From Chlorocebus sabaeus (Eukaryota > Chordata > Mammalia > Primates > Cercopithecidae), in the NCBI RefSeq assembly GCF_047675955.1, contig NC_132925.1:22592688-22656687 (forward strand): a DNA stretch of 64,000 nt, written 5' to 3'. Numbering within the stretch: the first letter of the stretch is position 1; each line of letters opens with the position of its first letter. A program made the position numbers and the translations under genes. Shown here piece after piece: positions 49,334 to 59,514 of the stretch. The notes under the pieces were generated by a model. That model made no database searches, had not been told where the DNA came from, and saw only the letters and a list, made by a program, of their open reading frames with translations.

Positions 49334-50048
49334 TGATTGTGAAATCGCCATTGCAAAATTATAACTGAGACAGTGAGAGAAATCTGGCCTAACCAACTCC
49401 CTCTTTCTTCTGACCTCCAAGCTGTTCTTGTTTATTCTTGGGTCTAGGCAAAACTAATTTTGGGATAAACTTACTTTATAGTTTGAAACAAAGAGATAAC
49501 AGCCCTTTCCCAAAATGAACCCCTTCTTGCCCGCGGATTAGATTGTCTTTGTAGGACTAACAAATTAGCCACCAGATTAGAAATTATGGCTTAGGAGTTA
49601 TGCGGCTGGAGGCTGCAAGATTCTAAATGTCCCAAATTCCTCCCAGAGATAACATCACTATTGTAAAACCTAAGGTCAGTGCTTGAGATATTTTGCAGGC
49701 CCTGCACCTAATGGATCAGCTGGCACCACCCAGATTGATAAACTGACTCATCTGGTCTCGTGGCCCCACCTAGGAACTGACTTAGTGCAAGAGGACACTT
49801 TCAACTACCTGTGATTTCATCTTCAACCTTACCAATTAAACTCCCACTTCACTGGCACCCTACCTACCAAATTATCCTTAAAAACTCTGATATCTGAGTT
49901 CTCAGAGATCGATTTGAGTAATAATAATACTCTGGTCTCCCACACAGACAGCTCTGCATAAATAACTCTTTCTCTATTGGAATTCCCCTGTCTTGATAAA
50001 CTGACTCTGTCTAGGCAGCAAGCAAGGTGAACCTGTTGGGCAGTTACA
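49334..50048 (+). repeat. Solo LTR, family B (ERV1 class)
   Basis: Same family as 8894-9600: starts TGATTGTGAAATCGCCATTG, ends GTGAACCTGTTGGGCAGTTACA. Internal phrases (GGACTAACAAATTAGCC, GTCTTGATAAACTGACTCTG) agree. No internal region follows. The target duplication is unclear. Confidence 0.78.
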
Positions 50049-50691
50049 ATGGTGGGCTTTTTGTTTAGAAGATGACTTTCTTTCACATGCAATTCTTACA
50101 ACTTATTTTTTATTGTGTAGAGATTATTTGGTGTCTTTAGAAATTTAAATACTGGTCTTTTTAAAAAAGATGAACCTGTCAATATGCATTTCTGTCTCCA
50201 AAGGATAAAAAGAGTAGTTTGTGCCAAGTTGTACTTTATTACATATTGGTGATGTCTTATTGTTGTTTGAATCATTAATTATAAGAAATTCTCATTCATA
50301 AAAGTGCACTTGGCATATCCTAAAAACACATAAAATTGGTCTGCATTAGTTTGAAAACAATTCCACATGTACCTTGCTTCCTAAAGTATAAATAACATGG
50401 GGATAGCCATGATGTAGGATCAGAATTCCATCTTAACTTAGCCTGTGGAATAAAATAAGTGACACATGATCAATATTAGATGCCATGGAGAAGGAACACC
50501 AGGGTTTTCCAAGCTGAGAGAGCAAGTTACCTGATTGTAGATTTCATTTAAACTTTACTTGTGTTCTAAAACCAATCTTAGCTTTTCAATTTTTTTAACC
50601 AAAGTAACACATGAATATTAAAGGAAACTATCATACTGTATTAAAATATAAATTGCTAGTATTTTGGTAAATTTATGTTAAGGAATATGGC

Positions 50692-51027
50692 TGTGCTGCA
50701 GCCATTTAGACACTGGGCAGCAGGCGTAGGCCAGGGTAAACTGCCTTGATGATTCAATGGGATTGGGGCACAGCTGCACAGTCCTATGTCTTATGTGATC
50801 ATAGCCATGTAGACACAACATAGAGAAGCTCCCCACCCGGCTCCCAGCCACTATTGTTTGTGTAGGGTATAAATGTCACACTGACTCTGTAAGGGGCTGC
50901 TGAATAAAGCCATGTCTCATTTACCTACTGTCTCTTGAGTGTTCTTCCAGCTTCCTGCCTCATGTCCCATGTCTACCCACTCCCCTCAGCCCTCAGCTTG
51001 GGCTGGAACCGAACCCTGAACCTGACA
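50692..51027 (+). repeat. 5' LTR of an ERVL-class element
   Basis: A 336-bp LTR beginning TGTGCTGCAGCCATTTAGAC and ending GAACCCTGAACCTGACA. GGTATAAATG near 50866 is a TATA box and AATAAA at 50903-50908 a polyadenylation signal, so the LTR is in plus orientation. It is followed at once by TTGGCATAGTCGGCATGATG, the position of a primer site, and then by gag-like sequence, so this is a 5' LTR. It resembles the LTR16/HERV16 group; that name is a guess. Confidence 0.7.
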
Positions 51028-51666
51028 CTTGGCATAGTCGGCATGATGAGGTTGAATGGGTTGTCAGTCCTCGGGACTCTCTGTTGGCTATGTGGCTGCA
51101 TCATGGGCTGTGGTATCTGGTGGCAGAGGTGCTGGTGAATGGGCCCCAGTGGAAACCGGGAGCCAGTAGACGGGTCTTCTGTGAGGGTGAGAAGGCACCG
51201 AAGCAGATGGAAGTTCACAGCACCAAGAAAGACCTCACCTTCGCAGGCAGAATCGGATGGGCACTTCTGATTGCAATGCATGAAGTACTTGCTCAGTCCC
51301 TGCAGGCACAGCACAGGTGCAGGAGCTTCAGGTGCAAGCTGGGTGTCTGGGGGTTCAAATGCACAGCTTGGAGCAAAACCTGGGGGTGAAGGACCTCCAG
51401 TCACAAGCTGGGCACTTAGAGGCTCAGAGAAACAGCCTGGAGCAGGAGTTGGAAACAGCTGTCGGTGTGACCTTGAGCCTGTCTTCCAGACCAGACACTC
51501 CCGCATGGCCTGATCCTGAGGAAGAGGAGGCTCTTCTGCTGTGGACTCGTCCTGTGATCCATTAGAAGATAGAACATGAGCAGCCAATGGGACCCCATGG
51601 GAGAGCCCAGGGACCCCCCACAGTGGTGGACCACACCTCTTATTGTGCTTATACCCTCACTGAGTT
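51028..51666 (+). pseudogene. ERVL-class leader and gag 5' part (degenerate)
   Basis: After the primer-site region, a frame at 51317-51565 encodes a coiled-coil-like stretch with repeated LxxQxxxLxxQ spacing (HLEAQRNSLEQELETAV), as seen near the N-terminus of ERVL Gag. The peptide just before the young provirus ends with YTLTELQ; the sequence resumes beyond it with a compatible frame (see 60052 onward). Stops and frame changes make it nonfunctional. Confidence 0.55.
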
Positions 51667-51670
51667 GCAG

Positions 51671-52207
51671 TGTTATGCCCAGACCGTTTATTCCCCGAAG
51701 AAGACCACCAGAGTCCAGAGTCAAAGCTAAGCAGCAAGGATCTTTATTACAGGTTCGAACCTGGAACTCTCACTTGCTCATGAAACGAGACGGGCAGGAG
51801 AGCTCCCCCACTTAGCTCCGAACAGTGTTATATAGTCTAAGAAAAGTGGGCATAGAATTATTATACAAATCAGACGTATGATTGGCTAGTGTTTGAACAA
51901 GGCGATTTGGCTAACTATGATTGGTTCCCGCCATTTCTGATATTTCAGTTCAACCCTTGAGGCGGGAGAGCAGTTTTACACAAAGGCAGTTAATTATATT
52001 GCGTCAGGTTGCACAACCGGTTTATGGCAGCATGGGTGTATCTTACTTAAACACGTCTTGTGACCCGGCCTCAGAAAGAAAAACAGGTACTTACAGAACT
52101 TATGAAATCTCTGGTACGTGCAGAGATTAGAGAGCAGAACAAAAGGGTTTAGCAATAGGGTGTAGCGAGGGAGCGGGTACGCATTTTTGTGTCTTTGTGT
52201 CCTTTCA
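51671..52207 (-). repeat. 3' LTR of the young provirus (537 bp)
   Basis: On the minus strand it starts TGAAAGGACACAAAG and ends CTGGGCATAACA. U3 holds two CCAAT-type boxes (AACCAATCAT, GCCAATCATA), then ACTATATAACAC as TATA box (about 51828-51835). AATAAA follows at 51743-51748 and a second AATAAA near 51688-51693. It carries a 4-bp insertion relative to the 5' LTR near 51771-51774. Confidence 0.97.
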
Positions 52208-52220
52208 TTTCCCCCTCTCA
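52208..52220 (-). promoter_or_regulatory. Polypurine tract
   Basis: On the minus strand TGAGAGGGGGAAA abuts the TG of the 3' LTR. This is the expected plus-strand DNA primer of reverse transcription and it is uninterrupted. Confidence 0.92.
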
Positions 52221-52293
52221 TAAGTAACTGGACGTCCAATCTTGGATTTCTAGAGTTTTACAATGTAGTCTCACCTTCTGAGCGCACGAGAGG

Positions 52294-53914
52294 CTAGTAG
52301 TGGCTACAGAGGACCATTAGTTGGATGGTATTAAATCTTTCTCTGACAAACTGTAAAATTTTAATTACCACACAGGGGCCTATAGTGAATAGAAGCAGTA
52401 AAGACATTAGGGGGCCTAAAAGGGGTGCCAGAAGGGAAAACATTGAAGAGCTCCACCAATTGTTAGCGGCTGTAGTGAATTGTTGCTTTTTCATTTCTAA
52501 GCTTAGTTTATGTAGGCGTTGGACCCTTTCCTCAACTAACCCCGACTCATTTATATAGAAACAGCATTCTTCTCTGAGGAACATACAGGTACCTCCTTTC
52601 TCAGCTGTGAGTAAGTCTAAGGCTCTGCGGTTTTGAAGAGTGACCTGTGCTAGGGAGGTGAGCTGCCGCTGAAGGGAGGCTAGGGAATAGGCGGAGTCTT
52701 CCATAGCAACAGAGAATTGTTGTAACAGCTTGTCGTTTTCTATCATGGAGTGTTGTAGGGCCCCTCCTGCTAACCCCGCTGCGACGACAGAGGTGGTTAA
52801 GGATATTCCGGCAATTAGTGGTAGAAAAACTGCTCGTCTATGTCGCGCAGTTTCAGTTGGGGCAGTCCCTGCCCAGCCTATGAACTCTGCCGGGGTTAGC
52901 AGGGTCAGTCGGGGAACTAGTGTAACAGGGATACACAGCTGTCCGTCAGAGATGCTTTTGGACAGAGTTTTTAACAGAGTCATATTACACCAGAAGAACA
53001 CACCAGGGGGAGCATATATGGGGCTATTAGGGTATGTAACCGATTGGTTGCAGAGGCTGTTGCTAAATGCCGAATGACAGTAGGGATATTTTTCTTGGCA
53101 TGGGTCACGGTACAGGGCCACATCGGGTATTGTGACTGTTGATGAATTAAAATCTGTCGTATAGTTTGTGGGAGGGGAGGATAGGGGAACAGCGGTTAAT
53201 GGTGGTCTTCCTAGGGTTGCACACATAAAGCAAGAGGACAGGTTGCCTAAACCGGTGAGGTTGGCGAATGCTAGCCCTTCCTGTAATAGGGTTAGCCAGG
53301 AGAAGGGCTGCAAGTCTTGTGATAGCTTGGCTTCTTGTCTGTGGATTTGTGTATGGATTAAGGGTTGAATCTGGACTAGACTCCGCCACAGGTACAGGTG
53401 GCTACTAGGCCAGCTACTTCTGGAATCGTAGTAGACTGCCCCATGTTGGGGCGATGTCCACCGGGAGTGCTCTGGATCTGTTATTACCCAAGTGTATATG
53501 TTGGGAGTCCCTGTCGGGTAGCGAGTCTTGAGGAGGTTAGACTTTCTCGGGTATTCGTCGCATACCCTGGCTGAGTGCATTTTACAATAGTGGTATGGGC
53601 AGCCTGCACTCTGGTGCCACCAATAAGTTTTACAATTATATTTAATTACAATTATATATATATCTGATCATATTCAAAACAGATCATGGGTATCCCCGGT
53701 TGGGCAATCTGGAACTTAGTGAAATTGAGGTAAATTGGAGTATTGCACCCGGAGGGGGGCAGTCTGCACTAGCTAGCAGTTTACCCGCCTGGGGGGTTTC
53801 CCCGGGGTGAGTTTTGTTCTCATAGAGCCAGAACCTCCAGACATAGGGATTAGACGGCGCAGTAGTGAGGAGAGTCAGATACATAAGGCATAAAAGCATA
53901 GGTAAGCTAGACAT
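52294..53914 (-). pseudogene. env: env of the young gammaretrovirus, frame-broken
   Basis: Envelope glycoprotein precursor (surface SU and membrane TM), normally on the virion and cell membrane. ATG at 53914-53912 starts a 76-codon frame with a signal peptide (MSSLPMLLCLMYLTLL) and an early SU segment (WRFWLYENKT), ending at TGA 53684-53686. After a break of ~70 bases that uses all three frames, a 428-codon frame (53580-52294) supplies the rest. In that part I see a CFMC disulfide motif (117-120), an RHRR furin site (246-249), a hydrophobic fusion peptide, a LQNRRALDLLTAEKGG region, CX6CC (332-340), NxS/T glycosylation sites and a membrane anchor (~380-410). The tail is short (TAG at 52294), perhaps cut by a CAG-to-TAG change. 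The start overlaps the pol end by 8 bases. Not functional as read. Confidence 0.93.
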
Positions 53915-56900
53915 GGTTACGGCTATGGGGATGACGGCGCAGGGTTAGCTTTAAGGGATTGTTCTTAGCTTTGTCTACAGTCCATGTAACCGGTGCTCCA
54001 GATGGCCCGAGAAGGTCGGATGTTGGGTCTATTGGTTTGACGTGTGTGTAGTGGATCCACGAAGCGATGCCTTCTACCTTGAGAGCGGTGGGAGTAGTCA
54101 GGAGTACTTGCAGTGGTCCTTTCCACCTGGGTTGAAGAGTTTCTTGCCGGTAGTGCTTGGCTAGGACCCAGTCTCCTGGCTGGTATGGATGGGGCGTCAG
54201 AGGAGGTCCTGCTTCGTACAGTTCTTGTAGTCTGGGCCAAATTTCCTGGTGAATTTTCTGTAAGGCTTGTAAGGAGAACAAGAGCTCCGAGACATTTTCA
54301 GTTTCAGGTTTGAGTAAGTCATCTTTTAGACTGGGGACCAGGGGTGGGGGTCTGCCATACATGATTTCATATGGTGTGAGGCCTAGTCTGTAAGGGGTAT
54401 TTCAGGCCCGAAACAGAGCGTAGGGGAGAAGTACTACCCAATTAGCGCCAGTCTCCATGGTCAATTTAGTTAAGGTCTCCTTTAGAGTCCGATTCATCCT
54501 TTCTACCTGTCCTGAGCTTTGGGGCCTATAAGCACAATGTAATTTCCAATTTGCCCCAAGAATGGAAGCCAAATCCTGACTTACCTTAGCAACGAAGGCT
54601 GGTCCATTGTCTGACCCTATCTGGATGGGAAAGCCATACCTGGGGAGGATTTCTTCCAAAATTTTCTTTGCTACAATCTGAGCAGTTTCTCTCTTAGTTG
54701 GGAACACTTCTGTCCATCCTGAAAAAGTATCTACAAAGACAAGTAAGTACTGATACCCATATTTTCCAGGCTTTATTTCAGTAAAGTCTATTTCCCAATA
54801 GACACCAGGCCTAGTTCCTCTACACCTAATTCCTGCGGCGGTCTGGGTTTGGGGGCAAGAGTTGTTCAGTTGGCAGGCTCTGCAATTTGTTGTGACATCG
54901 CTGGCCAGTTCAGCTATGCGCCTGATTCTGAACTTGGCGTGCCTGATTAAGTCTATCATTTGCCGGGCACCCAGGTGGGTTGTCCGGTGGATATGTTCCA
55001 ACACCTGCCGTCCTAATTTTTCTGGTAGGATGGTTTGGTCATTTACATCAGTCCACCACCCATTTTGAACCTGTTTTAGGGGAAGCGTGTCCATCCATTC
55101 GCGATCCTGTTCGGTATAGTCGGGAAAGCATGGCAAATTTCACGGGCCAGGATCAGGGAGCTGGAGCGCGAGGAGCTGACTGGGAGCTTTTGCTATGCTC
55201 CTTGCAGTTTGGTCGGCTAAGAAATTGCCTCGAGCAATTGGCCTAGTTGGTTTCTGATGCCCAGGGCAATGTACGATAGCCAATTTCTTTGGTTTCCACA
55301 AAGCAGTTAATAGAGCTAGGATCTCTTGCTTGTTTTTTATTTCTTTGCCTTCAGCTGTTAATAGTCCCCTCTCTCTGTAGATGGCCCCATGTATGTGTGC
55401 AGTAGCGAAAGCATAGAGGCTATCTGTGTATACTGTTAGTTTTTTCTCTGCCCCTAGGGTGAGGGCCTGTGTGAGTGCTATCAGTTCAGCTCTTTGGGCT
55501 GATGTCCCTGGAGGCAAGGGTTCCGCCCAGATTACCTCAGTCTCTGATGTTACAGCCGCTCCTGCATACCGCTGGCCTTGGTGGACGTAGCTGCTGCCAT
55601 CAGTGAACCAGATGAGTTCTGTGTCGGGGAGCGGATGATCTTGCAGGTCCTCTCGCACCCCATGCACCTGAGCCAGTATCTCAGTGCACTCATGGGACGG
55701 GGCGTCCAAGTCTGGATTTGGCAGCAGTGAAGCAGGGTTTAAAGAGGTTGGGGGCAGAAAAGTTATTCTGAGGGGGTTTAACAGCAGTCCTTGATAGTGG
55801 GTGAGCCGGGCGTTACTCATCCATTGGTCCGGCGGCTGCCGGAGGACGCCTTCAATGGCATGCGGGGTTATAACGCGCAACTCTTGCCCCATGATAAGTT
55901 TATCAGCGTCTCGGACCATTAGGGCGGTTGCCGCGATTATCCGGAGGCAGGGTGGCCAGACAGCAGCCCCTGAATCTAATTTTTTTGACAAATAGGCAAC
56001 TGGTCTCTGCCAGGGGCCTAGGTACTGTGTTAACACAGCTTTTGCAACACCCTTACTTTCATCCACGTATAAGTGGAAGGGCTTGGAGACATCAGGGAGC
56101 CCCAGCGCAGGGGCTGATAACAAGGCAGTTTTGATTTGTTGAAAGGCCAGCTCAGCCTCCTCCGTCCAATTGAAGGGCTGCCGTTCCTTTGTTGCCTGGT
56201 ATAGGGGCTTGGCTAACTCAGCAAATCCAGGTATCCATAACCTACAGAACCCTGCCGACCCCAGGAATTCTCTCACTTGCCGTGTCGACTGGGGTCTAGG
56301 GATGCATAGGACTGTTTCCTTTCGGGCTTTGGTTAGCCAGCGTTGCCCCCCTTTTAATAAGTACCCTAGATAAGTTACCTCCGACTTGTAGATCTGAGCT
56401 TTTGTTGCTGAGGCTCGGTAGCCTAGCTCCCCCAGAGTCTTCAAGAGGTCCTCAGTCCCTTGAACACAAGTTTCCGGGGACCTGGCCGCTATTAAGAGAT
56501 CATCAACATATTGCAAAAGAGTTATTTCAGGGTGTTGCCACCGGTACTCACCCAGATCTTCATGAAGGGCTTCATCGAACAGGGTTGGCGAGTTCTTGAA
56601 CCCTTGTGGCAGCCTGGTCCATGTTAGCTGACCGTTGATGCCCCTCTCAGGATCCGTCCATTGAAATGCAAAGAGTTCTTGACTTTTGGGAGCCAGAGGA
56701 AGGCTGAAGAAAGCATCGTTTAGATCAAGAATGGTATACCACTGTTTTTCGGGATGTAAGGCACTCAAAAGGGTGTATGGATTGGGCACAGTGGGATGTA
56801 TGTCTATGACCCTTTTATTAACTTCTCTTAAATCCTGTACTGGCCTGTAGTCCGTACTGTTGGGTTTACGGACAGGTAACAGTGGAGTATTCCAGGATGA

Positions 56901-57530
56901 GTGGCAAGCCCGTAGGACTCCCTGGTCTAGGAGTCGGCGGATATGGGGCGTAATTCCTTCTCTTGCCTCCAGGGGCATAGGATATTGCCGAACCCGAACC
57001 GGGTCCGTCCCTGGCTTAACTTCCACAAATATGGCAGGTTGATGTTTAGCTAGCCCCAAGCCCCCAGTTTCTGCCCACGCTTCAGGGAAACGCTGGAGCC
57101 AAGAGTCAATTTCCTGATTGGGGGGCTTTTGCTCTTGATGGAGTCTGTACTCATCTTCTAAGGTGACAGTCAGGATAGATATTGGCCTGTTTTGGGAATC
57201 AGTTATCTTGGGCCCTTCTGGCTCAAAGTGGATTTGGGCCCCCATCTTTGTCAGCAAGTCCCTCCCTAGTAGAGGGCAGGGGCTCTCTGGGATGACTAGG
57301 AAGGAATGGGAGACTTTTCCCGTTCCTAAGTCTACAGTCCTCTGGGTTGTCCAGGGGTATTTTTTGATGCCTGTGGCCCCATGCACCCAGGATGTTTTCT
57401 TAGACATTTTTCCAATTGGTTTGGTTAGGACTGAGCGTTCCGCCCCAGTATCGACCAAGAAGCGAACTGGGGACCCCTCCACTTGCAAAGTTACCCTGGG
57501 TTCGGGGAAGGGGTCCGAACCCCGTCCTCC
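53907..57530 (-). pseudogene. pol: pro-pol of the young gammaretrovirus, two TGA stops
   Basis: Pol continues in the gag frame after the gag UAG (57531-57533), the gammaretrovirus readthrough arrangement. Protease has FLVDTGAERS (DTG at 57452-57444). RT has the first aspartate in TILDLNDAF (56726), LPQGFKNSP, and YVDD at 56510-56499. RNase H has FTDGSS, RAEL and YTDS acidic residues. Integrase (55139 on) has an HHCC zinc site and D, D-35-E (IDFTE, GSDNG, QVERM). Two in-frame TGA codons break it: 55140-55142 between RNase H and integrase, and 54402-54404 late in the integrase core. There is no frameshift. The frame ends at 53907. Every catalytic residue I checked is intact, so the damage is only the stops. 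Sequence style is clearly MLV-like. Confidence 0.96.
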
Positions 57531-59045
57531 CTAGTCAGAGTCCTGGGTAACGAGTACGGAGGTAGGGTTAGCTGGTCCCCATTTCTTTGGGCGGTCTTTA
57601 ATCCAGTGACCACGTTCCTTGCAATAAGCACACTGATCCTTTTCTAATCCTTGCCTAGAGCCTTGCTTTTTCTGCTTCCTGCTTTGGCCATTCCCTGCCT
57701 GGGGGAAAGCTGCTACTAAGACTTTAGTCATTTCTTTGGTTGCCTTGAACTGTTTTTCTTCTGGAGTATCCCTATTATTATAAACTCACTGGGCTATCTG
57801 AAGGAGGTCCTGAATCTGCTTTCCCTCTAAACCCTCTAATTTCTGGAGTTTTCGTTTAATATCTGGTGCTGCCTGGTTTACAAAGGACATTACTACCGCT
57901 GCCTGATTTTCCGGTGCTTCCGGGTCCATAGGGGTAAACTGTCTGAAGGCTTCCATTAACCTCTCTAAATACACAGTGGGGCTTTCTGTCTTACCTTGTA
58001 ACACAGAATATACTTTAGCCAAATTGGTGGGCTTGCGAGCTGCAGCCCGGAGACCTGCCATTAGAGTCTGGTGATAAATGAGCAGTCGTCCCCTATCTTC
58101 TGCCGTGTTGTAGTCCCATCTGTGCCGGGTCAAAGGAAAAGCCGCGTTAATGAGGTTGGGTTTTGCAGTTGGCTGGCCGTCATCTCCTGGAACCAACTTT
58201 CTGGCCTCAACTTGGATTCTTTCCCGCTCCTCCGTTGTGAACAGGATTCGGAGGAGCTGTTGACAGTCATCCCTGGTCGGCTGGTGAGTAAACATGACAC
58301 TGTCTAACAACGAGGTTAGATCTTTGGGATTATCTGAGAACCGAGCATTTTGGGACTTCCAATTGTATAAATCACTAGTGGAAAAAGGCCAATACATGAG
58401 ACGGGAGAGCCCGGTATCATCGAGCGATCCTATTTCTCTGAGAGGCAGGGCTACAGTGGAGTCAGGGAGTCAGGAAGCTTGGTCCCGCTGTACGCGGCCT
58501 CGCCTTCAGCCAGCCGGCCCCCCTGGGTTACTTTCACTCTCGGCTGCCTCCGCTTCTCGGTTCCCGTCTACGGAAGCACCACCCTGGGGGACTGGGTCCT
58601 GCGGGATAAGGTGCGGATATGGTGGGGGAAGTGTGGGTTCTAACGTTAGGGGGTCTTGGCTGTCTGGCAGCACAGGGGCTGAGGGAGCAGAGGGAGTCCT
58701 TTGTCTTGTAGGTCGCGTTACTAGGACCTTGTAGGGCTCAGGGATGAATGGAGTTACCCAGGGTGGTGGGTTTTCCACAAGATCCTGCCACACTAGAATA
58801 TAAGGAATTTGATCAGGGTGTCCCGACTGCCCTGGCAGGAAAATCTTAGTTTTTACTTTAGTAATAATAGAGAGACAGAAAGTTCCTTTGGAGGGCCACC
58901 CTATGCCAAAAGAGGGCCACTCCGAATGGCAGAAAGTAACTAGCTTTCCCTTCTTTAGTTCTACGCTTAAGTTACGCCCCCGAGCCTTCACATCTTTGAA
59001 ATTAGTAACAAGGAGTGAGAGCGGCGTGCTCTGGTTGTTGCCCAT
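57531..59045 (-). pseudogene. gag: gag of the young gammaretrovirus, three TGA stops
   Basis: Structural polyprotein that assembles the particle at the plasma membrane. It is a single 504-codon frame from ATG 59045 to TAG 57531-57533. MGNNQS gives a myristoylation start for matrix; LPPPYPHL is a PPPY late domain in the p12 region; capsid has WPFSTSDLYNWK and the major homology region (QGKTESPTVYLERLMEAFR). Nucleocapsid has one CCHC-type knuckle in which the last cysteine is arginine (CAYCKERGHWIKDRP). Three in-frame TGA stops interrupt it: 58506-58508, 58470-58472 and 57786-57788. No indel is present. An open in-frame leader precedes the ATG (AUG at 59342), a glyco-Gag-like layout. The start was chosen on the MGNN context and match to the matrix N-terminus. 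Confidence 0.96.
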
Positions 59046-59494
59046 CTTTGGACTGCTCCTACAAAGAGAAGGAGGGAGAAAATGAGTGTGAAGCAGAGGG
59101 GAGTATCCGACAGGTCTGGTCCTGGAAGGGGAAGAAAAGGTTTTATATTTCGTTTTGGACTTACACTTAACACTTAACAATAATGGACAGACAGTGATAA
59201 ACGATGAGCCTTCGCGAGCGCGTGTTGGACTTCCGACCTGAGTCAGACGGGGCAACCAAGGATGGAGGCCCCCAGATGGGCACTGGGGGACGTCTCCCAC
59301 CAGTCCTGAGTGGCTGTCTTTTAGCATGTCTGCCAAGACCATGCCACTTACAGAACAGACCAATACAGATTACAGATTACGGATTTCACAAAATTTCAGG
59401 GAGACAGACAGAGACAAAGACAGAGACAGTGACAAAGCCGGCTTACCTACAGATTAAGATCCATTGACTTGGGGGTCTGGTGGGCTTGGGGGAA
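59046..59494 (-). other. Proviral leader, with splice donor and open in-frame extension
   Basis: Lies between primer site and gag. CTGTAGGTAAGCCGGC on the minus strand (GTAAG at 59442-59446) is a strong splice donor, as needed for env mRNA. A second donor-like TCTGTAAGTGG lies near 59350. The frame of gag is open upstream from about 59363 to gag, with an AUG at 59342, giving about 99 codons before MGNN. The packaging signal would be here but I cannot delimit it. Confidence 0.7.
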
Positions 59495-59512
59495 ATCCCG
59501 GACGAGCCCCCA
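59495..59512 (-). promoter_or_regulatory. Primer binding site, tRNA-Pro
   Basis: The minus strand reads TGGGGGCTCGTCCGGGAT, two bases (AA) after the 5' LTR end. This is the 18-nt complement of the tRNA-Pro 3' end used by MLV-class viruses, with no mismatch. Confidence 0.95.
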
Positions 59513-59514
59513 TT

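Noticed and set aside
50973..51587. 204-codon minus-strand ORF
   Set aside because: Antisense shadow of the ERVL LTR and gag leader; no domain and wrong strand for the element.
55801..57534. Several plus-strand ORFs of 60-123 codons across the pol gene
   Set aside because: Antisense shadows of a long open frame on the minus strand.
53907..59045. TGA codons read as selenocysteine
   Set aside because: No SECIS-like element was seen and retroviral Gag-Pol has no selenocysteine; simple mutational decay is the plain explanation.
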